Assembly: GCA_944472155.2 (NCBI GenBank)
Contig: OX235277.1
Location: 17,494,804 to 17,558,803 of the forward strand
DNA from: Trichobilharzia szidati
Lineage: Eukaryota; Platyhelminthes; Trematoda; Strigeidida; Schistosomatidae
DNA: 64,000 bases
Reading direction: 5' to 3'
The notes under the pieces were generated by a model. That model worked only from the letters and a program-made list of their open reading frames with translations. It did not search any database and was not told the origin of the DNA. Of the stretch, positions 1 to 13,548 are shown piece after piece (the first letter of the stretch is position 1; the number at the start of each line of letters is the position of its first letter). The position numbers and the translations under genes were made by a program.

Positions 1-969
1 ATTATAACCTTCACAATAACATTACCCATACAAGCTGATTCAGATTCGGTTCATCTGGGATCATGCATATAGCACACAGGATATCGGATAAATTCCTGGT
101 AGGACAAGCAAACAGTCTAGAGCTAAGACGAGGCATATTTGTCATAAGAGAGCTGATGGAGAGTGAGCACTCAAAGCGGATACTCGTGCAATCACTTCCC
201 TTCCTTTCTTGCTAAAATACACGGAATATCTTATTTGACGACTAGAATTTGAATAATGATATTGTAATGCGACTCGCTGGATCTTGACATTAGGTGTTTC
301 CGATTGGATAATTTAGCAGTCACTGATTTGATTCAACATAGTTCATGGAATTTCAAGGGTTTCACATGATTAAATGGTAACAAGTACGCGTGGCTGATGA
401 GTACTAGTTCGGAACTGCAGCAACTGCGGTCACTGCACCAGACAAATATATCCATTTCTTCACTGTCGATGAAAACTACTGCCGTAAACTTCAGTCATTC
501 CAAAATACATGACTTCTCATCCTATGAAGATTTTTGCAATGTCAGAAATGTGGGAAGCTGAGTATTATTTGTGTTGTGTGAGCAGCCATTACGAAGTAGA
601 ACTAGCAAATCTGACTGACAAAATTTTGACTCAGTTCAAAATGAAATATAACCGCTGAGTACTGCATAGGAAATTTCCAGAATTATTCAGAGAATACTGT
701 TTCGTCATTCGACAAGATCACTCACCAAGATATGACACGAAGATTTACCTTTTATGCTTGATCGCAATTTCAACCTGTATAACTTGAATCAAACATTGAC
801 ATGTACACTTTGTTGACCTCAGACTAGTCAGCTGAATGCTACAGTATACTTTTGTGAACTTTACACAGATCTGATAGATAAATAAAAGTGATATCAGTGG
901 AGGTGAGCAAATGTAGGTTTCCTATATCATACATTGACTTTTGTTCGACTGCGAAATTACCAATGGTCA
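1..969. other. Anonymous AT-rich DNA
   Basis: No gene, RNA or recognisable mobile element was seen. Only short open frames occur and none has recognisable motifs. Confidence 0.5.
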
Positions 970-2545
970 AAATGTGCATAAATACTGTGAAACCATATTT
1001 GATGGAATAATATCGGATGAACATTTCATAATCACAGTAGGTTCTTCATGTATCCTTTCTCTTGTGATTGGCTGCCATGACTGAGATATGCAGCACTGAT
1101 CAGCTGGTCAGTGGATCGTCAGTAAGACAAACAAGGCACTTTTATTACTCCTTGCTTAAGCACATTGTACAAAGTGTTATCGTATGCCTGTCATACACTT
1201 TCATTCTTCACCAACAAACTCATCTTTATGAAGGTAGAATTTTCGGAAATCTGTCGAGGATTTTGGTTTCACACACGTCATCACAACTTGCGATTCTTAC
1301 ACGATAGTGTCTCTCGACATCGACACCTCGACATTGTTTCATCTGCTTTAATTTCAATTTCAGATGAATTTATCCGTTATTATCCAGTATAGGAATAAAA
1401 ATGTCCGATATGGTTTATTTATGACTAGTGTTTAGCTCGGTGGGAGGATTTCATCATGAGCTGATTTCAGTTAGTGATCAAAAAGCTTATGCATTCGGGA
1501 AAATTAGAAGAGTTCATGCTCAATATCTACGACATCTACCATAGTACCAATAACAATGCATATGGTCATGAAAAGTCAACGAGACTGGTGTCTCCTCATC
1601 TCATCAATAATTACAACCATCATTACTCTCAAGGTATTATGTGACTCCATCTAGCCTGCGTAATTCCAGTGTGCAACACCAGAACGAATACGAGATGAGA
1701 GAGTGAGTCGAGTCCCAGTGAAACTGACTGAATTGCTTGAAGTTATCTCTGAATTTGCTTGTTAAGTTTGAAAACCATTGTGAACGAGTGAACAAAGTCT
1801 CACTGAGTGGCACGCGTCTCGATGACCTCGTCGCATTATCTGACCAGACATAGATAGACCATTCTCTTTGTTCACATACCAAAGAGTGCACACAGCTTTG
1901 ATGTTTCATTGTCGGTAGAAGTCACATCATTAGTCTTCACATTTTTCCGTCCTTATTGTTTACTTGGTGAGCGTCTTGTCTTTGCTCTCAGATCTCGCTA
2001 CTTCACAATAGAAGCCTGAATTCATTAGATCAATAATTGAATAGCTTGTACTACTTTCAAATCGAAAATACACACTGGTCATAAATAAACCATATCGGAC
2101 ATTTTTATTCCTATACTGGATAATAACGGATAAATTCATCTGAAATTGAAATTAAAGCAGATGAAACAATGTCGAGTGTCGAGAGACACCATCGTGTAAG
2201 AATTGCAAGTTGTGATGACGTGTGTGAAGCCAAAAACCTCGACAGATTTGCGAGGATTCCACTTTCATGAAGATGGATGCTTTGGCGAAAATAAAAATTT
2301 GCCAAACAAGTGAATGACAACTATGTGATACCTGACAATAACTCTTCGCACGATGTACTTTAGTGGATTAGTGTGTTGTTTGTCCAGTGAACAAGTCACT
2401 TTCCAGCTGCTTAACTTTGTATATCTCAGTTATGTGAGCCAATCACGAGAGAATGGATACACGGAGAACCTACTGTGATTTAGAAATGTGTTTTTGATAT
2501 TATTCCATCAAATATGGTTACACAGTCTTTATGAAACATATAGCC
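970..2545. repeat. Inverted-repeat pair, ~460 bp arms
   Basis: The segment at about 970-1432 returns as its reverse complement at about 2069-2545, separated by ~640 bp of unrelated DNA. Both arms contain the same potential peptide ending ISISDEFIRYYPV, on plus in the left arm and on minus in the right arm, but neither arm has a convincing gene. The arms differ by substitutions and small indels, so the duplication is not recent. The spacer 1433-2068 holds nothing recognisable. Confidence 0.8.
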
Positions 2546-4079
2546 TGTTCTGGATTTCAGCAGCAACGACATTAAGAGTTTAGTTGACATGGATGATTAC
2601 ATTTTATAATCAATGCGGATACATGTGCAGAATGTCTCAAAGCAACAGCAAGCTGATTGGATATATGACATTAAACAAGCTGTTGATATGTGAATGGGAT
2701 AGTTGCATCCTCTCGATATACGAAATCGATATTGAAAACTTTCTGATGCTCATCAGTCATCCTGCATTCTGCACGTGAGGATGCTATTGCTCACCACCTT
2801 GGCATTTCAGCAGTCTAGCTAATCGGTAAAGGAACGAGCTGACATTGAGTGACGAGTGCTGTCATTGGGAAGCACAAAGTAAACAGTCGTCTACATTTTG
2901 TAATTCATAGTTGAACAGAACATTGTTTCGTTTGGATTCTGGTGCAGAGATAAGTGTAGACCTAACCGAGATAACAACAGTCTGCATGGAATCCTGCATT
3001 TATACTTCAACGTGCTAACATTTAAACGTGAGTGTTGTTGTTGAGTTGCACACACCTGTTGCTTTTGAGTTAACGAACCGTAAATACCGAATGCCTGTTA
3101 GTTCAGTAATAATTGGCAGTAAAGTACAATACGGCCATTCTGCAGTGTCAGTTGACGAATAAGTAGATTGTATATCTGAAGTATCTTCTCCAAAATTACT
3201 TCATAGGCAACATTCTAATAGCTGACAGAGTAATGTAGGTATCACATGAATAAAGCTGACATTCATGTCTGCAGTGATAGTCTTTGGTCAGCTGTAGTTG
3301 GAAATCTATTATTGCAATAAACTCGTTATCACAATTTCAGGAGATCACTCAACTTACTGGATGGATACTGAACATCTCTTTGAAGTCATCAGACATTCAT
3401 AGTTGTATACCTTGTAAATGTGCAGGCGTGTAAAATACGGATCTGTCAAAGACACAGCTATCGTGTGGGGCATTCATGGCTGATATTTCAATATACCATG
3501 CAATAGTTGCACAAATTGTTCTCAAGAGGAATAAACCAGATGTTAAAGTTGATCAGGTGAGAAATCTATGCAGGTCTTTGCGAGATTCTGGGATATGACA
3601 AAGTTGTTATCTTTTACTTCATTTGATACTGACTAATTGTAATCTGCATTCACTAAATTATTTTTCAAAATGAAGTGACTCTTTGTCGAATCCACATCGC
3701 GATGTTAAGAGTATTAACGATTTGCGTAATTGGACGTGGAAACACATCACGCAGAGATTTGTCGAGTTTCCATCTAACACAAGCAACCGAATTGACCCAA
3801 TGCAAATACTTAGAGATATGGAAGATTTTGTTACCGGTCAAATCAGAAGATAATAATTAATGTCGAAACGTATTCAATTCACATAATTCTAACAACTTAC
3901 TCAAGCAGAAAGGAATATTATTTATAGCCTGTGCCTACGCTAAATCTCTCTCATTCGAAATAATCAAAATCACGTGTATGTAAAATTAGTGGAAATGTAT
4001 GTGAGTGGTCTGTCACATCTTTCAAAACAATTGTGTGCGATTGAATACATCTCAACATGTGACAGGTACTTGAAGTATT
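2546..4079. other. No recognisable gene
   Basis: Only short unsupported open frames are seen. No retroelement motif, tRNA or repeat partner inside the window was recognised. Confidence 0.4.
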
Positions 4080-5345
4080 TGGAACAGAGTGGAAACAATT
4101 TATGGTGGCTCTCGCGTGAAGCCACTGAACACAAGTAGACAATAGTACCGTATTGTGATTGACTCGGTTGTTGTGAAATATCGGTATGGAAAACATGTCT
4201 GAAAACACCGAGTGCTTTCAGCAAGGGACATTCTAGTCCATATAACTCCTCCATTCATCACGTACCTTCCTGGCTTGGAAGAAATGGAAGCATTTCACTG
4301 GTTTAACGTTTTCCTTGAAATTGAAATGGTTTCTCTTGAAGACCATTTTAAAATGACGCTGTAAGTATTCAGAAAAAAGAAGCTTCATTTCAGCATAAAG
4401 CGTTGAAGTCTGAGCTTATGCTTCCTCATTTAAATCTCTTTGTGTTTGTTTGTCCCATCCAGATGCCTTTTCTTCAAGAAAACAATGCCTTTTCTCACTC
4501 GACTGTCAAAAATAAATCCTTCTGAATCATTCACGTACATCGATTATATTTCAATATGCTGAATGAAAATGATGGGTGATGCTGTTGAGACGTGAAAAGT
4601 CGTCGAAGTGTATCTAGGTGTTACCCGTTAATATTGTTTTTGTATCTTTGAGTTCTGTTTGGAACATATCAATTCAGTCGCACATCTCCGCTTTGTCCTC
4701 CTCTATTCGGTCTTATTTAGCTAGTCTCAGGATAACCCATATTCTCTGATCTTTTCAAACAGTCTTCTGTATTTCACTTTCAAAACCACGTCCAACTCGT
4801 AATTTCCAGATCGCGTTCCACTCGAGTGATGGTCTGCGAGTCAGTGAAGGCAGTTGTTGGTAAATGACTGCATTTTGTGACTCACAGTGCATGTCGTTCA
4901 CACACATATTGGAAAAACGACTGAATCACGATGGTTGTTCAAAATCAAAATGTTTATATTTATTCTGAGTCAGTGCAGATGATTTTCAAACTGATGTCAG
5001 TGTGGTGAAAGTCTGTATATTCTTTTCGATATTTGCTTGTTTGATATCTCTATCCGCTCTTCCTGCATGTATTTGAAACTATGCTTCCTATTTAGCCAAG
5101 CGAAAAAAGCGACCAAGCGATGAAACTAAACGTTTCCCGTGGTATGCACTCTATGTAAATGATGCATGACAATTTCGCTATTCGAAGAAAGCACTTTTTT
5201 CAAATACATTGTATTTCTTCAAAAATCCATGTGACAAATGGATTGGAGATTACTAAGCCTATCTGTACTTTCTTACTCTTTCTTTTGTGTGCAAATCCAT
5301 GCTGCCTATGACTGGTAAAGTGATATCATGAATATCAATGCAGAT
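4080..5345 (+). repeat. Dispersed third copy of the outer palindrome-arm segment
   Basis: This segment aligns along its length with the right palindrome arm (about 56,780-58,130) and with the reverse complement of the left arm (about 51,500-52,870). It lacks the SINE that abuts the matching point in both arms. It also lacks ~155 bp of RTE-like sequence that the arms carry between the shared tracts at about 57,472 and 57,632. It is useful as an outgroup for deciding which indels are ancestral. No gene is supported here. Confidence 0.8.
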
Positions 5346-6162
5346 GCACATGCTTATCCGCATCTTATATCCCGAATAGTGCACACAGAAGATGCTTGTC
5401 CAGTCATTGATTCTGCAAGAGACATATTCGTCTGAAAACTTGGTATGCATTTTTCGACAGTTCTAATTCTTTTTATCGCTTCCCACTTTTACATTTTCTA
5501 CTCATTTGGACGCCTATCTGAGATTCATTCACTTGCATTTTCATTTGAAGTCTGGACACTTGAATCACTTATCTAATGACCGTTGATTAGCTAAATAAAG
5601 GATCAGCTTCTATCTGATGGACATATTCTGAATTACATAAATTCAGAACATTATTCAAGGAGGAAAATACACATTTCCAGTAAACATTCTCGTCACGCTT
5701 AACAATTACATAATGAAATATGCATCATAGATATTTGAATCGATGTGGCTCAGCAGAATCAAGTATCAGTAAGGAGTGTATAAGGAGAACAATATCAGTC
5801 GTAATATTAAACGAGATAACTATTGTAAATTGAAGTTAAACGGGCATGGGGGAGAGATGGAGCGCCAAAGTGAATTGAGTTCATTTACGAAACGGGAAAC
5901 ATATGCATTTCTATCACGTCTTGATATGCTGGTGACAAAAGTGGCAAATTGTTTTCTGCAGTTGCCGATTTCGTTGAAAAGCTCACCCTTACCTTATCGG
6001 AGATTACCAGGTCGGCGTGTTCTGGGAAGACCTATTTTCAATTGCAATATGATGTCGGTTGACAGAACACACAACGCTCAAAACACAGTGTTGTTAGATT
6101 ATAATCTTTAAAGTTACTTTACAGTGCACTCCACTCCTCGTCGAGGTTTTGTAAGCTTGTAG
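5346..6162. other. No recognisable gene
   Basis: An open frame of 111 codons (5776-6111, plus) is present, but its product resembles nothing I know and has no signal peptide or domain. It may be the leading edge of the degraded non-LTR element that follows. Confidence 0.3.
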
Positions 6163-6444
6163 TTGATAATAATTTTTATTTTGATACGTCTTTTCCACAG
6201 TGGTTCTAATGTCGGCCTGCCACAAAGCTCATATTATTCGGAACCACATTCTGAACTTAGAGTTGTTTATGTAAATTGCCGTTGCACTCCTTCTAAATCA
6301 GCCTTGTCATTCAGTCACCGTTCGCTAAGAATAAATAGGCAGTATTCTAAATTGAGTCGTACACATACTTTGTTTAATAAAACCCTAGTTTCACAACAAA
6401 AGAAATTGCATCCTGGGAACCTTCACGTTTTACGTCGAGCATAA
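6163..6444 (+). pseudogene. Possible start of a CR1-like endonuclease domain, degraded
   Basis: The frame contains a VVYVNCR stretch near 6265-6290. This resembles the asparagine-containing first motif of APE-type endonucleases from CR1-like non-LTR retrotransposons (compare TNCRSL in the element at 12.8 kb). No later endonuclease motif (E, GDFN, SDH) is visible. The reverse-transcriptase remnant just downstream lies on the opposite strand, so this would be a separate or inverted fragment. The call is tentative. Confidence 0.3.
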
Positions 6445-6479
6445 TCAGTTTGTTCAGAGAACGGTTAGTAAGCTGAATA

Positions 6480-7345
6480 TCTGATACTGAGATCTACGAC
6501 TGAGTTGAGCCTGCATGGTTTTCGTCAATTAACTTCAAGATTTAGATCAAGGTTACTGATGCCGTTGCAAATCCAGCCGGATTTGGTAATGTTACACTTT
6601 AGACAGCATTCAGCACACCATGTTGCGAGACCACTTGGCTCAAGAAGTATTTTAATTACCATATCGTTTAATTTATAACTGACTTTGATGTCATCAGCAT
6701 ATATGAATGGTTTACCTGAGGTGAAGCATTTACAAATGCTGTTAACGTGGACAGTGAATACAAGTGGTCCTAGGACACTACGTTGCACAAGCACACTTGC
6801 GATCTGCCTAGAATGACAAAATACTGACCTCACTTCGATTGACCATTTCAGTAATGGATTGCGTATTCCACATGCGTACAGCTCCTCAGAGAGGATACAG
6901 TGAGATACCATGTCAGAGGGCCTACATAAATCGAAGTAGAGAACAACGACTAGCTTTCGTGCTCCACGACTACTGGTGATGCAGTTGAAATGACGAGTTA
7001 CGCAGGAAGTGCTTTTGAGAAATCCGTGTTGTGACCTTGTAACACAATCTTACTTAAGTAGATAATCTGATAATTGACCTTTGACAATTTACTCCAAGAC
7101 TCATGAGATAACCGAGGTTATCTTTATGGGTCTGTAATTGCGAGCGTTTGCCTTATTACCAGATTTCTTGTGTGAGAATATAAAGCTAGTTTTCGGCTCA
7201 TTAAGGCAAGTGCCAGTGTCCATAGATATTGAGTGAAAGTGTAAGAAGTAAGAGAGGAATGTCACCTCCACTGTTTTTTACAATTATTGAAGCAATGCCC
7301 TCCAGTTCAATGTTAGTAGAAGGTCTGAGGTTTACTCTCAGCAGG
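6480..7345 (-). pseudogene. Non-LTR retrotransposon reverse transcriptase remnant
   Basis: Reading the minus strand from about 7,180 downward shows ordered RT landmarks in broken frames: an NYRPI tract, a QHGF tract, then a QRSVLGPLVF tract. The catalytic YADD follows at 6690-6701. The clean open part is 6525-6911. In-frame stops and frame changes show it is dead. Upstream, at 7347-7610, an 87-codon serine/lysine-rich minus-strand frame of unknown function may belong to the same element. The clade is CR1/jockey-like by motif spacing; I cannot place it more precisely. Confidence 0.75.
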
Positions 7346-7984
7346 CTTATTGAATACAAAGTAATTTTCCTCTATCATTAGTCTCAATCCTGTGAAGTTT
7401 GTTCATCGTGGTGAGGTTACTACGTTTAGATGACGATTTCTGAGAACAACTTGCAGCAGTTCTAGCTATTTTAACATCTTTCGGTGAGACTTTATTAACA
7501 GGGATACTGATATCGAAATTAATTCCTAGTTCCATAGGCAGGCGTGGTTGTTTTGTAGTTTCCTGAATGCTACTGTCAGTACTAGACGGCTGTTGCTGTA
7601 CAAGATCCACGTTTAGTAAATTTAGGCCAGAGGAGGTGAACCGGATTACTACTACGCATTATTCTGCGCTGACATGGTGTTTTATCTTCATCCTCTGTCT
7701 GCTTTGAAAGTGGCGAATGTATTGAGCAACACTTGCTAACAACTAAACGTTCCTTACTTCCATTTCGGTTGGTGATAATTGATGCCTATTGAAAAATAAA
7801 TTAACAGAGACAGGATGTGAAACAAAGCATATTTTATAAGCTCGACTTTTTTCAGTCATTTTTGTGATTACATCAATCGAATGCAATCTAATGTACTGTG
7901 ACTAGTTGTCAAGTTGTAAGTTTATGGATAGTGCTCACATTTGTTTGAAGGATAAATTTTGACTAACTTCTACTGTCCACTACA
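7346..7984. other. Flank of the RT remnant, no clear gene
   Basis: It contains the 87-codon minus-strand frame (7347-7610) noted with the RT remnant and otherwise nothing recognisable. Confidence 0.3.
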
Positions 7985-10470
7985 AAACTAGCTTTCATAA
8001 ATTCGAGGAGATATATAAGTAACGCCAAGGGCATTGCATTCACAACTTTTAAACTATTTCAATTGTAATTTGATAGGTGAAGTTTTGCGTGAGAATGTTT
8101 ACGGACAAATTAAAATCTATTGAAGAGCATCATTCTGACAAGATAATATACAGCATTTCCATGCGATAGTGTCCTGAAAATGTTAACACAATATACCACA
8201 TAAATTTGAACATCACAAGCAAAACTGAATAGAAATTCCCAAAAAATGTTTAACATAGCACTCACCTGGAATTGTGATACAAATGAACCCCTACAAGTGA
8301 TGATCATTTCTAATGATCGAGTGCAGGATCAGTAGTAAGTTCCTTCATTACTACTTCCAGAATCACTTTGGTTCCTATGCTTGTTGTAAGACTTTTGATC
8401 CTTACTGCATACAAGTCAAGATAAACAAAAAATCTGTCAAAAACTTGTCTCACTCACTATCGATTTCTTTTAATGAGTTCACTGAGATACCAATTGATAC
8501 TTACACATGACATTACCCAGCTGTGTATATTCACTTCCAGAAATGCCATTTACCTGTTCGCCTGAGATAGGCAATAACAGAGAGAGAACATTGAGCTCAC
8601 ATACATTAATTCAAATAGATGGTTCTCACAAAATCAAAAAGTATTTCAAATGTTATCACAACAATGTTTCATCATAGCAGTTTATGCAGCTGGCTATCAT
8701 CAATGAGAAATAAGTCCAGGCAGAGCCATTTGAGTGAATCTCTTTCAGTCGAACTGAGTAGTGTGAGTAAATTGATGAAAAACTGAAACTCACGACACTA
8801 CTATCGAAACTAACATGAGACAATATCAAACAGTGGTTTTAATTAATTCTGTGAATGAATAGATAATCAACAGTCTGGTACAATACAATTCAATTTCTCT
8901 GGCTTTTGTATTTTACACATTGGAATGTGAAAATAAGAAGCACGTGTGACCTTGGTCGGAATCACAATAACAGGTGAAAAATCATAGGAGAAAAATATAA
9001 TTGAATAGTAATAATTTCGAGGAAAACAACTCCAACTAAGTCTCATTATACTGATTAAAAAATTTTCATTCTTCTGTTCTTTGATGTAAAAGTAGTATGC
9101 ACAGAAGAAATAGAGTCGAAAATGGATTGATATGCATTGTATACGCTTATCTCGAAGACCTATTTTGGCGACGCCCAGCACGTTGCTTTTCGCTGTGTCA
9201 TGCAACCGTCTCCTTAGCGTGTGATGAAATTCTGTGACAGGTAGTTGCAAATGCTCATGTTGACGCGATGGCCAGCCTACTGAACATATAGCAGAACCAA
9301 CTGAATGACTGACTTGACATTGGCGTCGGAAATCTGAAAAGTGTTATTTGTGCTGGGTGTAGTAGATGTCCGAACTGATTCAGAGTGATGAGGTCTGTCT
9401 TGTATTTCGCGATCTTAGGTAGGAAGCGTTACATGCAGTTGAAACGATGCTGTCTGGTCAGATAAGAGAATGAAGCGATCTCTTTCGAGTTCCTTTTATT
9501 GATAGTGGTGATTACTGCTTGTTTTAATTGTTAGTTGGTCGGTCACTTTCATCACCCCATCTTTTCTATGCTCAACTGAATTCGTGTATTTGCGACCAGC
9601 TAAATCTGCCAGCTTCTTGCTTTTCGGCTGCTGGTCTTCGATTTCGCGTAACATCAGACTAAAATCATCCATGAAATGCAAAACTTCAAAAGCCTTCCAC
9701 CCAATCCAATGCAGTCCTGTCTTGTCGCTCCCAACTCAAAGCATCCTTCCAAATCATCCAGTTCACCAGCTATACTAACATCACCTTGCCTAATTGTAGT
9801 CGATCACTTCAATTCAAATGGATACTTCACTGAATTCTCTATCATCGTTTTCTTCTTTGTATCATTCAAATGCATTGATATTTATATGTTTGTATATATA
9901 CATGAATAATACCGTGAATATTATTCGTTTGAGAAGTGAAGAGCATTCAGTTTATCTCTCGAGACAATATTCAATTCACAGTTTAGGGAGATATGACCAT
10001 TGAAGTGTTGTCTTGTGAGTCTGTAGCCTATTTCTTTAGTGATTGATATCATTTCATCGCATAACGTCGTCATATATTGAACGGTAGTTTATATATGGTA
10101 GTCAATTTCGGTAGAGATATTCCTGATACACTCTGACTCATTTTTCATTCGTGAACCGAGCCTGATAATTCGTGATCAGGTCGAGATAAATTCATCTCAA
10201 TCACTATTTTCTTGAAAGAATAGGTAATTATACAATTGGGTTCTCGCCTCAACTATTTATTGCACTCCCTCATTATTACTTCTAGTACTGTATGGCTTTG
10301 GTTTCAGTTTGTCTACAGTGTGTAAACATTTACTGACACAGACGCAGGTAGTTACATTATATGCGTACTCAAACTGAAGTGCCGTTGATAGGATTTTATT
10401 ACTGGGTGGATTCCAATCATGCGAGTGCTTTGACTGCAGGCTATTCGATCATCTGTGACAGCCTTAACTG
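7985..10470 (+). repeat. Segmental duplication unit A, part 1
   Basis: This is collinear with 30,105-32,885 (unit B) and in its first part with 41,880-43,085 (unit C), all in direct orientation. Similarity runs through short ORFs on both strands, with substitutions and frameshifts in most of them, so the match reflects DNA duplication rather than coding constraint. Unit A lacks the ~300 bp fold-back insertion found in B and C (its empty site is near 8,620). Similarity to B ends near 10,470. Confidence 0.85.
9496..9770 (-). pseudogene. Degraded coding segment, coiled-coil-like (unit A copy)
   Basis: The minus-strand frame contains KKLADLAG and a KDGVMKVTDQLT tract that match the better-preserved unit B copy at 31,605-32,110. 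Charged heptad-like spacing suggests a fragment of a coiled-coil or spectrin-like host protein. The parent gene is not identified. Downstream the frame is broken, and no promoter or splice context is evident. Confidence 0.35.
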
Positions 10471-12029
10471 AAATCAAGTTTTCGCTGCTAGTATTCGAAA
10501 TGTACGATAGCTAATATCATAGTACCATAAAATCGACAATTTCATTCTCACTGTTTCCTACCCGGCGCGAAGAAACTCAGTGGTAAATATTCGACTGCTG
10601 AGAGAAATATGCTGATGTATGTAAAAAATGACTGCTGATGATGACTGTTCATGCGTAGAATAAATTTTGCCTTTTTGACTGCTTGACAAACGCGAAACCT
10701 TGTTCGTCATTCTAATCTTGTCAATTGTTTTGAACACTGAGTTACTGATAGCCGTTACAAGTTTGAATATTCTAATGAGAATTACGCATCCTTGTGACAG
10801 GCTTGCATTCGTGACTTTTGCATGGCAATCTGCAGATCCTATGTCATCCTTCGTAATAACATCGATGCCTACCGAGAATGTTGTATGCTAACGGTTGTTT
10901 TAATGTGATTACATGTAAGTATTGTGTTAGTCAGGGTTTATCCAGTCTGGGATTTATGTTACAATCCATTCGCTGTGCAATTAGTTTCGTCGCCACTGCA
11001 GATATATTTTTATCTGTTTTTGGTGTAACCGCCAATCATTTTTGTTCTATTTAAATCGATAATCAGTGTGTTGTTATTCCTAATCTCCGAATGTTTTGTC
11101 TAGAAGAAGAATACAAAAATATTCCTGTAGATAGTTTAAAAAGGTTTCGATAAGTACCGTGATATAACTAGCGAATTTCGATTATTGGTATATTGTGTAT
11201 TGATTGACGACTGTATCTTCCATAATGTGAAGTACAGAGTACTTACTGTGAGATGTGATCCACATATTTATTTTCGATTGTACAAACGTCAATTTATCAA
11301 TTGTCAAGTGCGTGCAAGTGCGTGTGTGAGCTCTGAGTGCAACACTATCGGAGTTTCCATTGTGATTGAAAAATTTTGTAGTACGTATGCATTAGATGTG
11401 TGCATGATAATTTGACATCCAATTTCAAAGAAATCAGCCAAAATCTGCTATCAGATGACTTCAAGTAAACAGAATGGTATCAGCAGCGTGAGTGACACAG
11501 GTCGTTGGTGTGATGTAGAAATGATGGATGCAAACACCAGCTTCGTTCTCTCTAATAAACCTGAATACCATCAAATTCATACACACTAAATAAGTTAGCG
11601 ACTAATCAGCTGGCTAGTTGACTGCCTGGTCCACTGGATTGGCGACTGTTCCCTACAGATTGTATTCGAAATATTGCATGTAGAGCTAGTAAGTATGAAT
11701 AAGTGTCCGTTTCAGCAACAGAGGTATTTCATTGGTGAGGCAAGACGTACATTCATTACTTGAAAAATAATGAAAAAGTAAATTGGTTATGCCAGTGATG
11801 ACGAAACGATTCCAATCCATCACACACTGTCTAATCTACGTGGTGTAGTGCATCCAGTGAGCAGTGTGTTGGCGCCTTCCCATTTCATCAAACTTCCGAA
11901 ATACAGTATGAAATAACCATTGCATGGAAAAATCACTGCATATTCCTACATTTAGCTGATAGTTCATTCAGTTGTCTTGGTGGTATTTCTGGAGAATATG
12001 GATATCTGTACAATAATCCCTTGAAGCGG
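10471..12029. other. No recognisable gene
   Basis: This is the start of the unit A-specific interval. Short open frames (for example 10,700-10,891 and 11,185-11,415, plus) have no recognisable motifs. Confidence 0.35.
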
Positions 12030-12575
12030 TCATCTTATCACAACTGTTATCTATTGACAACGTCCATTTCTTGTTTGAAGGTGAACACTTTCGACAAGTG
12101 TATGGCGTTGCTATGAGGAGTCCATTAGGACCTTTGTTAGCAGACGTTTACATTTCTTCGTTGAGAACGTGTCCCTTGATTTGATTTCCAAATTGCTTTT
12201 CTATAGGAGACATGTAGACAATATCATTTTGATATGCGATGATCATGAAAATGCGAGTCGTCTGTTAAACAGACTTAATTCTGTACAGAATCATATTAGT
12301 CTTACATGCGAGGAAAAAAGTCGCAACCAGCTTGCATTTTAGACATACTTCTAAGTCGAAGAGACGATGGCTCAATAAGACGGTCTATCTACAGAAAGCT
12401 CACTTGGACAGTACCTTAATTTTCACAGTTTCTGATCATTACAGTATAAGAGAGGCTTGGTGAAATGTCTGTTTAAAAGGATTCAACGTATTTGTACAGA
12501 TGATGTTAACGACACAGAAAACGAAATATTGATGGATACTCTTGTTGAAAACGGATATCCTTTGAAACTGGAGCT
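12030..12575 (+). pseudogene. Penelope-like element RT, 5' half of a split copy
   Basis: A PLE reverse transcriptase is readable in several frames. 12,089-12,151 gives FRQVYGVAMRSPLGPLLADV, the conserved RT block with the xMGSPLGP-type core. 12,203-12,248 gives a YRRHVDN tract where PLEs have YxDD-like YVDD, so a catalytic aspartate is replaced by asparagine. At 12,457-12,571 the CLFKRIQRICTDD...ENGYPLK tract typical of the PLE thumb/connector follows. Stops and frame changes separate the pieces. The copy is interrupted after GYPLK by a CR1-like element and resumes at 16,241. Confidence 0.8.
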
Positions 12576-13548
12576 ACCAAAATTTTCCGTCACTCATAGT
12601 GCATCTGATTTCTTGGATTTATTTTGTTTTAATTATTCAGTTATGTGTTCAAATCGTATTACTTACTCTCGCGATTATTTAAAATGTTTTCAACTGGATG
12701 ATCTACGAGTATATAATAACCTTAAGAAAAAGCATCATGGTGGGTGGCAAAGATTCTTAAAGTGTACTCCAATGCATCAGATGACTGTTCCTGTGATTAT
12801 TAGCACAAATTGCAGGTCATTATCGGACAAGATTAATCACTTGGATGCTTTATTATATTCAATTATTTATCATAATACAGGTGTAATAACGCTTAAAGAA
12901 ACTTGGCTACACGAATCATATGGTGATAATTTAATTTTACTAAATGGTTTCAATATGTACAGACAGGACCGGAGTAGTTCAAGGAAGAAGCGAGGTGGTG
13001 GTGTTGCTACTTTCATCAATGCTCAGTGGTCTGTTGCCAGCAACGTCTATTTTATATTCTGGAATGATAATATTGACTGTATAACTGTCAAATGTCGACC
13101 TAAACACCTATCTAAATACAAGTTCATTTATATCACGAATATTTATATCACACCTTGTTGTAGCACTTCAGAATTATCTATGCTTGCTGATGAATTCACT
13201 ATTTTTGCTTCCGCCTCTTTTGGTAACTCCCTGTCCATAGTGACAGGTGATTTTAATTCAAGTGACTGCAGCATTCGCACAGTGATAGGTCATGAAAATG
13301 TTGTTAACTTTCCCACCAGACTGGATAAATCTCTTGATCTTGTATTTATAAATGACTGCGGAATATACGAATCTCGTAAAAGAGCCCCACTGTTTAACTC
13401 AGATCATTGTATTGTACGCGTTTTACCTAACATTTATGGAAAGTTACACAAGAGAACGTTTCCACACCTCTCCAAGAAAACTTTACCTGGATGTTACTCT
13501 ATGGAGAATGTTCAGAATCTCAGAAGCATGCTCAAAGACACTAGGTGA
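12572..13548 (+). pseudogene. CR1-like APE endonuclease domain
   Basis: The frame is open from 12,457 because it fuses ~38 codons of PLE to the CR1 product. Numbered from 12,457, endonuclease landmarks appear in the expected order: TNCRSL near residue 117, LKETW with the metal-binding Glu at ~148, RGGGVA, GDFN at 264-267, and SDHC at 315-318. In the family these residues coordinate metal and catalyse target-DNA nicking. The frame ends at a stop at 13,546 and the protein continues in another frame. The fusion to PLE is an artefact of insertion, not a gene fusion. Confidence 0.8.

Noticed and set aside
12457..13548. A 363-residue host gene
   Set aside because: The first ~38 codons are PLE and the rest CR1 endonuclease. 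The fusion is created by insertion.
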